Of a stretch of 14,723 nucleotides of DNA, positions 5,600 through 12,478 are shown in pieces (the stretch's first letter is position 1; each line of letters opens with the position of its first letter). Made by a program: the position numbers and the translations under genes. Below the pieces are notes generated by a model. The model was not told the origin of the DNA, searched no databases, and saw only the letters and a program-made list of their open reading frames with translations. Origin of the DNA: JANPEF01 sp046596055 (lineage in GTDB: Bacteria > Eisenbacteria > RBG-16-71-46 > DASYSL01); NCBI GenBank assembly GCA_046596055.1, contig JBKJNH010000283.1, positions 1 through 14,723 of the forward strand. The letters run 5' to 3'.

Positions 5600-5960
5600 A
5601 GATTCCGAGGTATCCCCGGAGCATGACGAACCTCGCCCCGCCCGCCGTGCCGACTGTATCGACGATGGCCCCAACACCGTCGGGCCATGCCCTTTTCTGG
5701 GCTGTCGCTTTCACCTTGGCCGTCGTGGCGATGCGCTCGATGCTCGGGGTGCTCTCGGTGAGGAACCAGGATGGGAGGAGCGCCCCACGTGCGCGCTCGA
5801 CGTGGCCGGCGACGGCCCGCGCACGGTCAAGGGGCTGGCGCGTCATCTCGGGCGGACGCCCGACTACACCGGCCAGCTCCTAGAGCGGGCCCTGAGGAGC
5901 TTTGAACATGCAGGCGGCGACTTTGAAGGCTTGGTCATCTTGGGGCGCTCTGCCCGGTAA
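5535..5960 (+). CDS. Sigma-70 region 4-like helix-turn-helix protein
   Basis: 141 aa from GTG 5535, chosen because AGGAGG (5523-5528) lies 6 bases upstream; ATG 5589 has no clear site. After a variable N-terminus come CPFLGCRFHLG (52-62, Cys52/Cys57) and then TCALDVAGDGPRTVKGLARHLGRT (86-108), followed by a helix ending ERALRSF. This resembles small bacterial proteins with a CPxxxCRxHL motif and a SCALD-x(n)-T-x-E-E-V-A-x-x-L helix-turn-helix related to sigma factor region 4. They are presumed DNA-binding transcription regulators. Here the consensus Glu-Glu of the HTH is replaced (TVKGLARHL), so DNA or polymerase contacts may differ. It overlaps the ends of both rep and the next gene, so all three are probably co-transcribed. 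It may switch early to late expression (inference). Confidence 0.6.
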   Translation: MQHVPNGGLFANARNRIVMVLEDSEVSPEHDEPRPARRADCIDDGPNTVGPCPFLGCRFHLGRRGDALDARGALGEEPGWEERPTCALDVAGDGPRTVKGLARHLGRTPDYTGQLLERALRSFEHAGGDFEGLVILGRSAR

Positions 5961-6657
5961 GGACCGCAAGCGAATCACGCGGCGAGCATTCGACCTCCGT
6001 CGGAGAATCACGCGCGGCGAGCCCGTCGGCGAGGATGACCGAGCCATGCTCGAACGGTACGAGCGCGACCCCGAGCGCGCGCAGAAGCGTCGCACGCTCG
6101 CGACGCCCGTGCTCCATCCCCTCCCCTCCTCGCCGGTACAGACCTCGGGCGAGGATACCGCGCCAAGGGCTGCCCCCGAGCCCGTAGACGCGTCCATGCC
6201 GCTGCCCCCGCTCGCGGTCGGGGTCGAGGATGAAAAGCCGAATGCGGAGGTCGCCAGGGCGAGCCGCGCGCAGGTCGAGCAACAAGCCCGCTACGTGTAC
6301 GAGATGGTCCGCAAGCGGAACGCGGAGAACCGTCTCGCGGGCAAGCTCGCGTGGCCCGACGAGATGATTGACCTCCTCGTGTACCCCGCCGCGCTCGATG
6401 TGGCCGAGCGGCGCGGCGGGCTGCTCAAGATGACCCCGAAGGTTGCCGACGCGGTGCTAGGGGTCGCGGTCGGCTCCGTCATGGTCGCGGCCATGATGCC
6501 GGCGAAGGTCGCGACCTCGCCGGGCCCCAAGCCTGCGCCGGACACCACGCCGCACACCGTCGACGCGGCACCCGCACCCGCCCCCGAGCCCGCTCCGGAA
6601 GGTCCCATCATCCCCGCGCCGCACGTCTATGTCAGCGACGAGGATAGCCCCGTCTAG
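5908..6657 (+). CDS. Single-span membrane protein with Pro-rich tail, unknown function
   Basis: 249 aa from ATG 5908, preceded by GAGGAG at 5894-5899; it overlaps the sigma-like gene by 53 bases. The N-terminal 60 residues are highly basic and helical (GKDRKRITRRAFDLRRR region), perhaps nucleic-acid binding. Residues 65-110 are Pro-rich and probably disordered. A charged helical part (115-175) ends in one hydrophobic segment at about 180-199, followed by an exposed tail with many Pro/Ala/Glu repeats (PAPAPEPAP). No family is recognised. The layout would suit a DNA-contacting protein anchored in the internal membrane, or a replication-membrane tether. Topology and role are inferred from composition. 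Confidence 0.7.
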   Translation: MQAATLKAWSSWGALPGKDRKRITRRAFDLRRRITRGEPVGEDDRAMLERYERDPERAQKRRTLATPVLHPLPSSPVQTSGEDTAPRAAPEPVDASMPLPPLAVGVEDEKPNAEVARASRAQVEQQARYVYEMVRKRNAENRLAGKLAWPDEMIDLLVYPAALDVAERRGGLLKMTPKVADAVLGVAVGSVMVAAMMPAKVATSPGPKPAPDTTPHTVDAAPAPAPEPAPEGPIIPAPHVYVSDEDSPV

Positions 6658-6676
6658 GGGCGGAAAAGAGAGCACC

Positions 6677-6955
6677 ATGCCCACGAAGAAAAAGAAGCCC
6701 GCACCGAAGAACAAGCCCGCCACGTCGACGGTGATGCCCGTCGAGGTATTCGAAAGTCTGCCGTCGCTCGCGCCCGCGCGTGTCTACTGGAGCGAGGCGG
6801 GCGTCGAGCGCTCGGGCGTCGTATTGAGCCACGACGGCGAGACGCTGTGCGTTGCCGCGGCCTCCCCGCACGTCGCCTCGCCGATGATGTGGATTCGCAG
6901 GGAGCACGTGACCGACGCGCCAGCCGAGGCCACGCCGCACCGGGAGACGGTCTAG
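6677..6955 (+). CDS. Small basic protein with possible SH3-like fold
   Basis: 92 aa. The first 14 residues hold eight Lys and several Pro (MPTKKKKPAPKNKP), a flexible DNA- or membrane-binding tail. Residues 20-80 read as alternating beta strands: ARVYWSEAGVERSGVVLSHD is followed by TLCVAAAS and PMMWIRREHV. That pattern would fit a small SH3-like or KOW-like barrel, but I cannot assign a family. The ATG at 6677 has AAAAGAGAG upstream as a weak ribosome site. The gene stands 19 bases after its left neighbour and 3 bases before the ATPase, so it may be an accessory of DNA packaging or condensation. That role is a guess from position. Confidence 0.65.
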   Translation: MPTKKKKPAPKNKPATSTVMPVEVFESLPSLAPARVYWSEAGVERSGVVLSHDGETLCVAAASPHVASPMMWIRREHVTDAPAEATPHRETV

Positions 6956-6958
6956 GCC

Positions 6959-7621
6959 ATGGCACCGCTCCCCCGCCGTCCGGAGTTCGATGTGGCTATC
7001 GGCTACCTCGGGAAGGTCCGGCACGGAAAGACCGACGCGGCGGTGGGGCGGTTGCTCGCGTTCAGGAAAGCGCACCCCGTCTACCTCATCGCGCATGACC
7101 CGCAGTACGCTATCCCCGACAAGCTCCACGACGGCACCCCGACGCACGTCGTGCGCCATGCGACGGTCGCCGCGCTTGCCCACGGCATCGGCAAGCGACC
7201 CGACGCGCTACACGTGTCCATGGAGCCCGACGCCATCACGCTCGTCCGGTTCTCGGAGCGCCTCGGCCGCGCGTCCATGGAGCGCGCGGACCCCAAGGGC
7301 CTCGCCGCGCCCTGCCCGCCGGTGCTCGTCTACATTGACGAGGTCAACCGGTGTGAGGGCGCGACGGAGGGCAAGTTGGGCGAGGACATCCGGAACGCGC
7401 TCCTCTCTCGCCGGCACCGGCACGTAGGAATCGTGTGGTCAAGTCAGTCGCCGCACCGCGTGCATTACGAGCTGCTTGGGAACGCGACCGAGCTGCACGC
7501 CTTCGCGCTCGACAAGGACCGCGACCTGGCCCGCCTCGCCGCTGACAGCGGCTTCTCGAAGGCTGAGGTTTCGCAGATTCCGAACCTTCCGAAGTTCAGG
7601 TGCATTTCTTACGTTCAATGA
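6959..7621 (+). CDS. Genome-packaging ATPase, FtsK/HerA-A32-like P-loop NTPase
   Basis: 220 aa. Walker A is GKVRHGKT at residues 18-25. Walker B is VLVYIDE at 122-128, with the catalytic Glu. SSQSPHRVH at 161-169 corresponds to the glutamine sensor segment seen in A32/HerA and Zot-like ATPases, and TELHAF follows as the usual last strand. Length and motif order fit packaging ATPases of tailless membrane-containing viruses (about 200-230 aa). There is no membrane segment, unlike Zot proteins of filamentous phages. It stands just upstream of the likely capsid gene, the arrangement common in PRD1/Bam35-type viruses. The ATG at 6959 has no strong ribosome site and is 3 bases from the previous stop, suggesting coupling. 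Its role would be to pump DNA into the procapsid. Confidence 0.85.
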   Translation: MAPLPRRPEFDVAIGYLGKVRHGKTDAAVGRLLAFRKAHPVYLIAHDPQYAIPDKLHDGTPTHVVRHATVAALAHGIGKRPDALHVSMEPDAITLVRFSERLGRASMERADPKGLAAPCPPVLVYIDEVNRCEGATEGKLGEDIRNALLSRRHRHVGIVWSSQSPHRVHYELLGNATELHAFALDKDRDLARLAADSGFSKAEVSQIPNLPKFRCISYVQ

Positions 7622-7638
7622 ATCGTCAATGAATCGTC
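7615..7638. repeat. 11-bp tandem duplication at the end of the ATPase gene
   Basis: TCAATGAATCG is repeated twice in tandem plus two bases (period 11, 24 bases). The first copy contains the ATPase stop TGA, the second an in-frame TGA 11 bases later in another frame. It looks like a small slippage duplication at the gene border. A regulatory role is not evident. Confidence 0.8.
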
Positions 7639-7678
7639 GCGGAATAGTCGGGGTGTGACCGGATTCGCCCCGAGCTTT

Positions 7679-7699
7679 GAGGCTCCCCCAAGGAGCTTC
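7679..7699 (+). promoter_or_regulatory. Hairpin covering the Shine-Dalgarno of the capsid gene
   Basis: GAGGCTCC (7679-7686), loop CCCAA, GGAGCTTC (7692-7699) can pair over 8 bp with one G-U. The AAGGAG ribosome site of the capsid gene (7690-7695) lies partly in the loop and partly in the 3' arm, and the ATG follows at 7702. In mRNA the site would be masked until unfolded, which suggests translational control. It is seen by base pairing only. Confidence 0.6.
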
Positions 7700-7701
7700 C
7701 G

Positions 7702-8847
7702 ATGGCACAAGAGCGCGAAATCGTCCGGTCCGGTATTCAGTCGTACCCAGCGTCGGGCGGGAGCGTCGTTTTCGACATGCTCTTCCTTTCGCGCCTCGTC
7801 GCTGCGTACCGCTACTTGGTGATTCGCAAGCTCTATCTGCGCATCAAGTTCGTCACCAACACGGGCAGCGCAGGCGCCCGCGGCCCGTCGCTGTACAACT
7901 GCGTCCCCGGAATCGTGTTCAAGGACGCCTACGGTTCGCGCACGGAGATGCCGTTGCAGGACCTGTCCATCGCGAACGAGCTGGAGGTTGCCGGCTTCCG
8001 GAACCCGTCGAACATCGCGGCTTCGCAGACGGGTGACACACAGTACATCCATGTCGACCTTCACCCCGTCGAGGTGCAGAACGAGGTCAGTCACGACGAC
8101 TTCGGCATCGTCGGCACCGACCTCAAGGACACCGCGAGCATCGAGCTTGCGACCATCAACCCGGCCGCTCTCTTCACGAACGGCGCGACGGTTCAGCCCA
8201 CGACCACCTTTCAGCTCGTCGCTGAGGTCGAGGAGGGCGAGCCGGGCAAGCAGTATCCGCGCACCTTCTGGAAGTCGTACGCCGTCCCCGGTTCGCCCAT
8301 CACGGGCCGCACGAACATCAAGGGCGACCTCCGCGCGCTCGTCGTCTACGCCGGACCTGGGTCGGAGTCGGCCGGCACCGCGATGGCGGAACAGAACTGG
8401 AAGTGCCCCGAGATTCGCGGCATGGAGGCGGGCCTGCCGTCGTCGCTGCTCAACGTGCTCTATGAGCGCCGTGGGCGCGTCCGCGCACAAGACCAGGCGG
8501 GCGTCGTCTCCTCGGATGACCGGTTCGTGCGTGGCCAGGCCGTCGCGCTTTGGGTGCCGACCATCGCACAGAAGGGCACCGCGAACCCCGACCTCGATAC
8601 CCTCGGCATCGAGAACGATGGCACCGTGCCGACCACGCCGGCCGCGCGCATCATCGTGTGCAGCATCGTGGACCGGCCGATGGAGGCCGTCGCGACCGCG
8701 CTGGCGCCCAAGGGTGGCACCCCACCTTCGCCCGACGTGGTGAAGGAGCTGTACACGAAGCACGCGGTTATCGCGGGCACCAACCGCAACGCTTCGTCCG
8801 TCGGCCGCAAGGCTCGGCGTCTGCCCATCGTCCTCCGTCGCGGCTAG
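7702..8847 (+). CDS. Probable major capsid protein (double-jelly-roll candidate)
   Basis: 381 aa, soluble, no signal or membrane segment, rich in predicted beta strands. LVIRKLYLRIKFVTN near residues 39-53 followed by a Gly-rich loop, and later VALWVPTIA and RIIVCSIVDRP, read as jelly-roll-type strands. Length is in the range of double-jelly-roll capsid proteins (PM2 P2 about 270, PRD1 P3 about 395). The C-terminus is basic (GRKARRLPIVLRRG). Evidence for the role is mainly context: it directly follows the packaging ATPase, starts with a good AAGGAG 6 bases from the ATG, is set off from the next genes by a terminator-like stem-loop, and is followed by many small membrane proteins. No family motif is diagnostic. 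Another large virion protein is the alternative. Confidence 0.6.
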   Translation: MAQEREIVRSGIQSYPASGGSVVFDMLFLSRLVAAYRYLVIRKLYLRIKFVTNTGSAGARGPSLYNCVPGIVFKDAYGSRTEMPLQDLSIANELEVAGFRNPSNIAASQTGDTQYIHVDLHPVEVQNEVSHDDFGIVGTDLKDTASIELATINPAALFTNGATVQPTTTFQLVAEVEEGEPGKQYPRTFWKSYAVPGSPITGRTNIKGDLRALVVYAGPGSESAGTAMAEQNWKCPEIRGMEAGLPSSLLNVLYERRGRVRAQDQAGVVSSDDRFVRGQAVALWVPTIAQKGTANPDLDTLGIENDGTVPTTPAARIIVCSIVDRPMEAVATALAPKGGTPPSPDVVKELYTKHAVIAGTNRNASSVGRKARRLPIVLRRG

Positions 8848-8855
8848 CCCCAAGG

Positions 8856-8887
8856 GAGCGCACGGCCCCTCCGCGGGTCGTGCGCTC
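8856..8887 (+). terminator. Stem-loop after the capsid gene (terminator or attenuator)
   Basis: GAGCGCACG (8856-8864) pairs perfectly with CGTGCGCTC (8879-8887). The stem continues through G-U and three C-G pairs to a 6-base loop, 13 bp in all. It is followed by TTACTCCT, not a full T-run, so it may act as a partial terminator or as a 3' stabiliser that keeps capsid mRNA above the downstream genes. It begins 8 bases after the capsid stop. Confidence 0.7.
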
Positions 8888-8916
8888 TTACTCCTCGTCG
8901 CTGAAAGGGCCACGCC

Positions 8917-9225
8917 GTGAACAACGACACGCTCATGCTTTTCGCCGTCGCCGGGGTCGGCTTCGTGCTCCTCTCGCGACCCCGCGCGCTCGCCCCCTCC
9001 GGCGCGCTCGTGCCGACCGCGCCGCAGGTCTCGCCGTCCATGCCCTACGGTGGCTATGGCTTCTATCCGCCCGTCGCCGCGCCGCAGGGCGTGAACGTCG
9101 GCGGCATCATCTCGGGCTTCGGGTCCGCCATCGGCTCCATCGTGACCGCGGCGGGCTCCTACAATACGAGCCGCGCCGCTTCCACGCGCCTCCCGGACGG
9201 CTGGGTCGACCCGTTCGAGGTCTGA
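8917..9225 (+). CDS. Small virion-type membrane protein
   Basis: 102 aa from GTG 8917, with AAAGGG 7 bases upstream. A hydrophobic N-terminal segment (about residues 5-20) is followed by Arg-Pro-Arg, a Pro/Gly/Tyr-rich stretch (VSPSMPYGGYGFYPPVAAP) and a Gly-rich hydrophobic segment GGIISGFGSAIGSIV at about 72-86. The first segment is a likely single TM helix; the second could be membrane-inserting. It is the first gene after the capsid stem-loop, and such small TM proteins line the internal membrane in PRD1- and PM2-type virions. Family not recognised; the structural role is inferred from position. Confidence 0.65.
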   Translation: MNNDTLMLFAVAGVGFVLLSRPRALAPSGALVPTAPQVSPSMPYGGYGFYPPVAAPQGVNVGGIISGFGSAIGSIVTAAGSYNTSRAASTRLPDGWVDPFEV

Positions 9226-9229
9226 CCTG

Positions 9230-10573
9230 ATGGACCCTTTTGTTACCGTCGGGGCGCTCGCGCTCCTCGGCTTCGCGCTCGCGCGAGGGCAGGGCATCGC
9301 GCCTGCTGTCGGCGGGCCAGCGTTGCCGTCGCCACCGATTGAGGAGGTCGTGCAAAACGGCGCCGCAAGCGGTGCGGATTTTTGGCTCGAAGAGGGGATG
9401 CTTTTCGACAAGTGCGACCTCCCCGACGCGCGCCGAGGCTGGACACCGACGGAGAACGCATGCGCCGCAAGGTGGCACGCCGACCGCGCTGAGCTGTTCC
9501 GGCAGCAGGTCTGGCTCCCCGCCTCGCGCGTTCCCATCAAGTCGCTCGGCGCCGATGACTTCCAGCTCGCGCTCCGCTTCCTCGCGGGCGCGCTCGACCG
9601 CTCGGCTGTGCCGCTGACCTACGGGCAGTCCAAGCGCATCAACGACTTCAACGACGCGACGGGCTGGGTCGGGCCGCTGTCGACGGTGGCGGGCGCCATC
9701 GTCGACCTGTTCACGTTCGGGCTCGCTACGCGCATCATCACGCCCATAGCGAACGCGGCCGCGAATGCGGGCTCAGACGCTGATTCGCAGGTTGGCGCGA
9801 CGGAGTCCACCGACGCGTACCTGACCCGCAAACAGGCCGAGTTCGCGGCGGCCACGGTCACTTTCCGCGCGTTCGCCAAGGGCCAAGAGTCGCATCTGGC
9901 CATCGATGAAGGCCCCGCGACGCTCGGGGACGGGTACGTCGACATTCAGGCGCAAAAGCAGACCACCACGCCGCGCATCGTCGCCGGCCCGTCGTCTGAC
10001 TTCGGCTATGAGCCCATGGTCTTTCCCGACGGCACGCGCCTCTATTTCCGCGCAGGGCTCCACGCCAAGGGGCCGAACAATACGTGGCTGTTCGGGTGGG
10101 TCTCGCGCGAGACCGGCTACACCGGCGACCCGCTCGACAAGACGGCGCGCCCAGAGCGCATCGCCCGCATCGCGCGTCTCTTTCGGACGCTCGATGTCAT
10201 GGGCGCCATGATGTACCCCGTCAAGGTCGCCACGCTGACCGGTGGCGGGCGCGACGCCGAGGGGAACATCAACGTCGCCGACCTGGACGCCGTCCGCTAC
10301 ACGGTGCCCCAGGGGCTCTACGCCTACCGCATCGGCGGCGCTGAGCTGTGGGGGTGCGTGCTCCCCGCGCATCCGCTCGACGGCGCCAGCGACCTCTCAA
10401 CGGAGCGCGCGCGCATCGCGGCGAGCACCACCTATGCCCCCGCCGTGCTCGCGCCGAACGTCGCGCACGTGGCCGCGCAGCTCGTGCCGACCTCCTTTGC
10501 CGCGCCCGTCGTGCCCGCGCCCTCGTCGGGCCTGTCAGCTTCCCAGCTCCACGCCGCAATCACTCGTCGCTGA
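9230..10573 (+). CDS. Large membrane-anchored virion protein, unknown function
   Basis: 447 aa. An N-terminal hydrophobic helix (residues 4-19) suggests a membrane anchor. Residues 50-115 contain two Cys (62, 78) and many Trp (WLEEG, GWTP, RWHADR). A second hydrophobic Gly/Ala segment lies at about 150-180 (TVAGAIVDLFTFGLATRI). The rest is mixed: a charged helix, beta-like strands with GYVDIQAQKQ and TRLYFRAGLH, then a C-terminal Ala/Pro/Ser-rich tail. No catalytic motif is recognised. It starts 4 bases after the previous stop. As the second-largest protein of the late cluster, it may be a minor capsid, vertex or DNA-delivery protein. The best support for a virion role is its location between the capsid and spike genes. 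Confidence 0.7.
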   Translation: MDPFVTVGALALLGFALARGQGIAPAVGGPALPSPPIEEVVQNGAASGADFWLEEGMLFDKCDLPDARRGWTPTENACAARWHADRAELFRQQVWLPASRVPIKSLGADDFQLALRFLAGALDRSAVPLTYGQSKRINDFNDATGWVGPLSTVAGAIVDLFTFGLATRIITPIANAAANAGSDADSQVGATESTDAYLTRKQAEFAAATVTFRAFAKGQESHLAIDEGPATLGDGYVDIQAQKQTTTPRIVAGPSSDFGYEPMVFPDGTRLYFRAGLHAKGPNNTWLFGWVSRETGYTGDPLDKTARPERIARIARLFRTLDVMGAMMYPVKVATLTGGGRDAEGNINVADLDAVRYTVPQGLYAYRIGGAELWGCVLPAHPLDGASDLSTERARIAASTTYAPAVLAPNVAHVAAQLVPTSFAAPVVPAPSSGLSASQLHAAITRR

Positions 10574-10588
10574 ACCAAAGGAGACCCC

Positions 10589-10786
10589 ATGTTCGTGAAC
10601 TACATGCTCGCCGGTGTCGCGTCCTACTACATCGGCTCCTACGTCGCTCGCTCGGCCGCGTATGCCAAGGCCGTTGCGCAGCTCCCCTCCTCCGTTCAGA
10701 GCCTGGCTCCCGCCGCGCTCGCGGGCCTCGTGCTGTTCGGGCTCCACGAGACCGGTGCTCTGAAGGCCGTTTCGAAGGCCATCTAG
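10589..10786 (+). CDS. Very small two-segment membrane protein
   Basis: 65 aa, mostly hydrophobic. A first segment at about residues 4-26 (YMLAGVASYYIGSYVARSAAY) and a second at about 40-53 (APAALAGLVLFGL) flank a short polar stretch, and the end is basic (KAVSKAI). AAAGGAGA 6 bases before the ATG is a strong ribosome site, so abundant expression is likely. Size and charge suit a membrane-lining virion protein packing against the capsid; a pore-forming protein is an alternative. Not recognised at family level. Confidence 0.7.
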   Translation: MFVNYMLAGVASYYIGSYVARSAAYAKAVAQLPSSVQSLAPAALAGLVLFGLHETGALKAVSKAI

Positions 10787-10793
10787 GTCGCAC

Positions 10794-11360
10794 GTGCCCG
10801 GCTACGGTAGCGGCGGGACGGTGGGTGTCCGCCTGACGGGGTATTGGCCCTTTCAGGCGGGCCTTTCGTCCGTCGAGCGGCGCATGGAGGGCGGCGTAAA
10901 CGACCGGCGAGGGCGCCCCCTGCACACGCTGGAAGCGCACCTTGCGGACCCGTCACGTCATCCGTACGTCTCCGTCTCCGGTGACGATGCGCTGTGGCCG
11001 TACGGGCAGCGCATCTCGCTGAGCCCTTGGCCTGACGCGGTCTTTCGCGTCGTCGACACGGGCTCTCACTTCCGCGGCGCGGGGAAGGTCTACCGCGTCC
11101 CCGGTCGGGAGCCGCTCGACGTGTGCGTGGAGACCTCGCACAGCATGGTCACGGCGCTCGCGACCGCGACCATCTGGCCCGGCGACAATTTCGCCAGCGG
11201 GGCGCAGGTCGACGTGGCCGCGCTCGGGGGCGGCGGTGTCCACCCTTTCGACGTAGCGCCGGCCGGCGAGGTCGGCGCGCCCGATGAAGAGTTCGGCGAC
11301 GAGGAAGTTCTCCTCGTCGGTTTCGCGGTGGCGCTCGTCGCGCTGACGCTCTGGAGATGA
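10794..11360 (+). CDS. Membrane-anchored 3D-domain (double-psi beta-barrel) peptidoglycan hydrolase
   Basis: 188 aa from GTG 10794. VRLTGYWPF (12-20), EGGVNDRRGRPL (32-43), YVSVSGDDALWPYGQRI (58-74), FRVVDTG (84-90) and LDVCVE (108-113) follow the order of the 3D domain of MltA/Tn916-ORF-type lytic transglycosylases. That family's conserved aspartates have good candidates in Asp64/65, Asp88 and Asp109. These enzymes cleave the MurNAc-GlcNAc bond. The last 18 residues (VLLVGFAVALVALTLWR) form a C-terminal tail anchor, preceded by an acidic stretch. A tail-anchored wall hydrolase in the virion membrane would make a hole in the cell wall during entry, as lytic enzymes of PRD1 do; use in exit is also possible. 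It stands 7 bases after the small membrane gene. The domain call rests on motif order seen by eye. Confidence 0.7.
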   Translation: MPGYGSGGTVGVRLTGYWPFQAGLSSVERRMEGGVNDRRGRPLHTLEAHLADPSRHPYVSVSGDDALWPYGQRISLSPWPDAVFRVVDTGSHFRGAGKVYRVPGREPLDVCVETSHSMVTALATATIWPGDNFASGAQVDVAALGGGGVHPFDVAPAGEVGAPDEEFGDEEVLLVGFAVALVALTLWR

Positions 11361-11363
11361 CCG

Positions 11364-12038
11364 ATGCGTGCTACGCGACTTCGATACGAGGGATGGGGCT
11401 TCGCTGCCGCGGGCACGCCTCCGCGCATCGTGCGCCCGCCTGGGAAGGTCTATGCCATCTCCCTCGGCCCCGAGGACGAGAGCGGCGCCGTTCGCGTCGC
11501 TGGCCTCCCCTACACCAACGGCCTCACCACCCTCACGAGCGATTCGCTGTGGGTCGGCGAGGTCGATCCGGATTCGCAGTCGCTGACGTTCGAGCCGTCG
11601 TATCAGGCCAACGTAGCGACTGACCCTCTTTTCGCGCACCGCGCGGAAATCCTCATGTGGCACGCCCCCGACGCGGGCGCGCTGCTCCGTCCCGGCCGAT
11701 GCCCGGTCACGCGCTACCTGCGCGCGGGCACGACGGGCGTCAAGGAAGTCTGGTGCCCGACGTACGGCCGTCGCCGCTTGATGGTCTCCGTCGTCGGTGC
11801 CTCGCCGTACGATGTGACGATTGAGCAGCTCGTGACGCCCGGCCCCACGCTGGCGCTCATTCGCACGACGTGCGTACTGAAAGAGGCCATCTCGGGCACG
11901 TTCCAGTGGTCGCCCGCGAATCGTCTACTCACGGGCCCGTCGGCGGGCTCGTATGAGCTGGCGAACGCGCACGCCGTGCGCGTGCTCGTCGCGCCGTCGT
12001 CGGGCACCGTAGACGTGTACGTCGAGGCGATGGACTGA
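11364..12038 (+). CDS. Beta-rich minor capsid or vertex protein candidate
   Basis: 224 aa with no signal peptide or membrane segment. It is made of short alternating hydrophobic and polar stretches with many Gly, Pro and Val (for example RRRLMVSVVGASPYDVTIEQL and HAVRVLVAPSSGTVDVYVEA), typical of a beta-sandwich. Three Cys are scattered. No known family is recognised. It starts 3 bases after the hydrolase gene and ends 2 bases before the next, well inside the late cluster. A soluble beta protein of this size would suit a penton or second capsid protein carrying the spike. This is inference; a second single-jelly-roll coat protein cannot be excluded. Confidence 0.65.
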   Translation: MRATRLRYEGWGFAAAGTPPRIVRPPGKVYAISLGPEDESGAVRVAGLPYTNGLTTLTSDSLWVGEVDPDSQSLTFEPSYQANVATDPLFAHRAEILMWHAPDAGALLRPGRCPVTRYLRAGTTGVKEVWCPTYGRRRLMVSVVGASPYDVTIEQLVTPGPTLALIRTTCVLKEAISGTFQWSPANRLLTGPSAGSYELANAHAVRVLVAPSSGTVDVYVEAMD

Positions 12039-12040
12039 CC

Positions 12041-12478
12041 ATGTCCACGCCGCGCGAGCGAGGGCTAGTTGACAGCGCGTACGCGGTGGAAGCCGCGGCG
12101 CGCGCGTTCGGCGACGCCCATGTGCTCGACCTCGCGCGCGAGCTCACTCGCGATGTGCAGGGCATGACGGTGCCGCTCTTTCAGGCGTCGGGCCTCATGG
12201 ACCGTGCCGCGCTGATTGGCGCGCTCCTCGCGAGCCGCACGGGCTCGAACCCGCTTGACCGCGACGACCTCACCCCGTGGGCTGGCGTCGAGACGCCCGA
12301 CCGCGCCGCGTTTTCGAGCGGCGACCTCGACGCGAACGTCTACGCCTTCGGCTCCGACCTCGCCGCGTCCGCTCGCGAGGCGGCCGATGCCGCTGCCCCC
12401 TTCGCCCTCGCTGGCCTCGCTGGCCTCGCCGTTGCTGCCGTTGCTGCTTTCTTCCTTTACAAGGCGGTCAAGTCATGA
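12041..12478 (+). CDS. C-terminally anchored virion-type protein
   Basis: 145 aa. Residues 1-110 are soluble, helical and acidic. Residues 120-139 are a long Ala/Leu/Val stretch (FALAGLAGLAVAAVAAFFLY) followed by a basic end KAVKS, a clear tail anchor with the C-terminus probably inside the membrane vesicle or host cytoplasm. No family is recognised. It overlaps the next gene by 4 bases (ATGA) and starts 2 bases after the previous stop, so it is co-translated with the late cluster. It fits a membrane-to-capsid bridging role. Confidence 0.7.
   Translation: MSTPRERGLVDSAYAVEAAARAFGDAHVLDLARELTRDVQGMTVPLFQASGLMDRAALIGALLASRTGSNPLDRDDLTPWAGVETPDRAAFSSGDLDANVYAFGSDLAASAREAADAAAPFALAGLAGLAVAAVAAFFLYKAVKS

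Noticed and set aside
4766..5677. 303-codon minus-strand frame opposite rep
   Set aside because: Antisense to a confident initiator with motifs; no ribosome site or recognisable motif.
7461..7472. TGCATTACGAGC, identical to 2001-2012
   Set aside because: It lies in conserved coding sequence of the ATPase (VHYEL) without the palindromic partner; likely chance.
6959..7621. Zot/pI protein of a filamentous phage
   Set aside because: No transmembrane helix, a large soluble capsid-like protein follows, and the genome is larger than usual for inoviruses.
7615..9540. Very long minus-strand frame of 641 codons
   Set aside because: It is antisense to the ATPase end, capsid and membrane genes and has the Arg/Ala/Gly/Asp composition of a high-GC shadow frame.
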